Shown piece by piece: positions 43,508 to 44,518 of a stretch of 44,518 bases of DNA (positions are counted from its first letter, which is position 1; each line of letters begins with the position of its first letter). Under the pieces are notes generated by a model, which had not been told where the DNA came from, ran no database searches, and was given only the letters and a program-made list of their open reading frames with translations. This DNA comes from UBA6080 sp964607515 (lineage in GTDB: Bacteria; Fermentibacterota; Fermentibacteria; Fermentibacterales; JCC-6), in contig CAZSKU010000023.1 in NCBI GenBank assembly GCA_964607515.1, forward strand, positions 1 to 44,518, written 5' to 3'. The translations under genes and the position numbers were made by a program.

Positions 43508-44488
43508 ATGAAAAGAATCCTGGCGGCTCTGCCTGCGCTGAACGAGGAAGCCACCATTTCCGGGGTCATCGGGGCCATCCCGAAAGAGGTGGGAGGCTTC
43601 CCGGTGGAGGTTCTTGTTGTGGACGACGGCTCCACCGACAGCACCGCGGTTCTGGCGGCCCGGGCGGGAGCCCGGGTCATCTCCCACGGCAGGAACATGG
43701 GGCTGGGCGCCGCCTTCCGAACCATGCTCGGTTACGCCAGGGAGCAGGGTTATCACTACATGGCCACCCTCGACGCCGACGGCCAGTTCGACCCCGCACA
43801 CCTTCCGGTTCTCGCGGAACCCGTGCTCTCCGGCGTGTGCGACTTCGCCACGGCCAGCCGCTTCGCCGAACCGTCCCTCACCCCGTCCATGCCCGGCATT
43901 CGAAAGTGGGGCAACCGCCGGGTGGCCCGGCTGGTGAGCCGGTTGAGCGGGTTGCGGATACACGACGCCACCTGCGGCTACCGCTTCTATGGCCCGGGCG
44001 CCCTGGACAGGGTTGCCTGCCTCTCCCGGTTCACCTACACCCAGGAGGTGATCATAGACCTGGCCATGAAGGGGATAAGGATTCGGGAGGTCCCCCTGCC
44101 AATACTCGGGGAGAGGGCATCCGGTGGTTCGAGAATCGCCGGGAACCTCTGGCGATACGCCCTGCTTTCCCTTGAGGCCATGTACTCCGTGGCCCACGGC
44201 CACTCGCCCTTCCGGGTCTACGGAGGCCCCGCCCTTGTTCTCATGGGACTCGGTTCCCTGATGGACCTTTTCGTCCTGGTCCACTGGATATCCTCCGGCC
44301 GGGTGTCCCCTTTCGCCAGTCTGGGCATCGGGGGGCTCTTCCTCATCACCTTCGGCATCCTGCTTCTCATCCTGGCCTCGGTGGCGGATATCGGCAGCTC
44401 GAACAGGAAGCTTCTGGAGAACCTTCTGGAAACCCAGACCAGGAAAAGACGGGAATCCCGCGAAGCGGGGACTTCCGAAAACCGCTGA
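43508..44488 (+). CDS. Family 2 glycosyltransferase (DPM1/GtrB-like)
   Basis: A 326-residue glycosyltransferase with the GT-A signature: LPALNEE at the start, VVDDGSTDST, LDADGQFDP (metal-binding Asp residues), and ATCGYRFY. Two C-terminal membrane helices (about residues 240-300) anchor it, as in polyprenyl-phosphate sugar transferases that make lipid-linked mannose or glucose. No Shine-Dalgarno precedes ATG 43508, and a -10 box sits right before it. A charged tail ends the protein. It likely supplies lipid-linked sugar for surface glycans; the sugar is unknown. Only 30 nt follow it in the window. Confidence 0.9.
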   Translation: MKRILAALPALNEEATISGVIGAIPKEVGGFPVEVLVVDDGSTDSTAVLAARAGARVISHGRNMGLGAAFRTMLGYAREQGYHYMATLDADGQFDPAHLPVLAEPVLSGVCDFATASRFAEPSLTPSMPGIRKWGNRRVARLVSRLSGLRIHDATCGYRFYGPGALDRVACLSRFTYTQEVIIDLAMKGIRIREVPLPILGERASGGSRIAGNLWRYALLSLEAMYSVAHGHSPFRVYGGPALVLMGLGSLMDLFVLVHWISSGRVSPFASLGIGGLFLITFGILLLILASVADIGSSNRKLLENLLETQTRKRRESREAGTSENR

Positions 44489-44518
44489 GAACCATCCGCC
44501 TGTTCCCCTTCGGGTTTC

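Overview
This is a high-GC bacterial window (roughly 60-65% GC by eye) packed with tight operons. Many genes are joined by 4-nt ATGA, GTGA or TTGA stop/start overlaps and several use TTG starts. I saw no rRNA, tRNA, CRISPR array or insertion sequence. Three secreted proteins (14626-16530, 25472-26806, 34340-36490) end in the roughly 80-residue beta-rich domain (PNP or NPF, then VFDxxGR, then GxYxxxL) used as a type IX-like sorting or anchoring tail in the Fibrobacteres-Chlorobi-Bacteroidetes (FCB) superphylum and related candidate phyla. With the fermentative genes, this suggests an anaerobic, Gram-negative, uncultivated FCB-type lineage. That placement is inference, not proof.

Layout. 64-8065 (minus): a possible ten-gene run: GT9 glycosyltransferase, polysaccharide pyruvyl transferase-like protein, three zinc-ribbon proteins of unknown function, yebC, ruvC, ruvA, ruvB, queH. 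8237-11417 (plus): urocanate hydratase, a HAD phosphatase and a small beta-rich envelope protein, closed by a strong terminator. 11486-12063 (minus): a VapBC toxin-antitoxin pair in a locally AT-rich patch. 12158-14313 (minus): a 52-residue membrane protein, a methyltransferase and a winged-helix/iron-sulfur protein behind one good promoter. 14626-16530 (plus): a secreted M1-type metallopeptidase.

16478-24370 (minus): a fermentation operon: butyrate/acyl kinase, phosphate butyryl/acyltransferase, sodium-solute symporter, 2-oxoacid:ferredoxin oxidoreductase alpha and a beta-gamma fusion, APS kinase, MFS transporter. The core logic is 2-oxoacid to acyl-CoA to acyl phosphate to acid plus ATP, consistent with amino-acid fermentation. 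24506-25468 (plus): purC. 25472-26806 (minus): a secreted repeat protein.

26932-33540 (minus): parE, parC, a NUDIX hydrolase, a frameshifted membrane SGNH hydrolase and a catalytically degenerate paralog. parE is preceded by three copies of a 13-bp CCACA-N3-TGTGG-type palindrome. 33752-36490 (plus): a Pro/Lys/Glu-rich tail-anchored protein, a large hairpin, and a seven-repeat SBBP propeller protein. 36438-43397 (minus): radical SAM/B12 enzyme, SUMF1-like lipoprotein or membrane protein, AMP-dependent acyl ligase, N-acetyl sugar amidotransferase, Wzx-type flippase. 43508-44488 (plus): a DPM1-like glycosyltransferase that looks leaderless.

The most noteworthy items are the three-gene zinc-ribbon cluster, the triple palindrome upstream of parE, the broken/degenerate SGNH pair, the fused acid-producing operon, and the radical SAM/SUMF1/acyl-ligase/flippase run.
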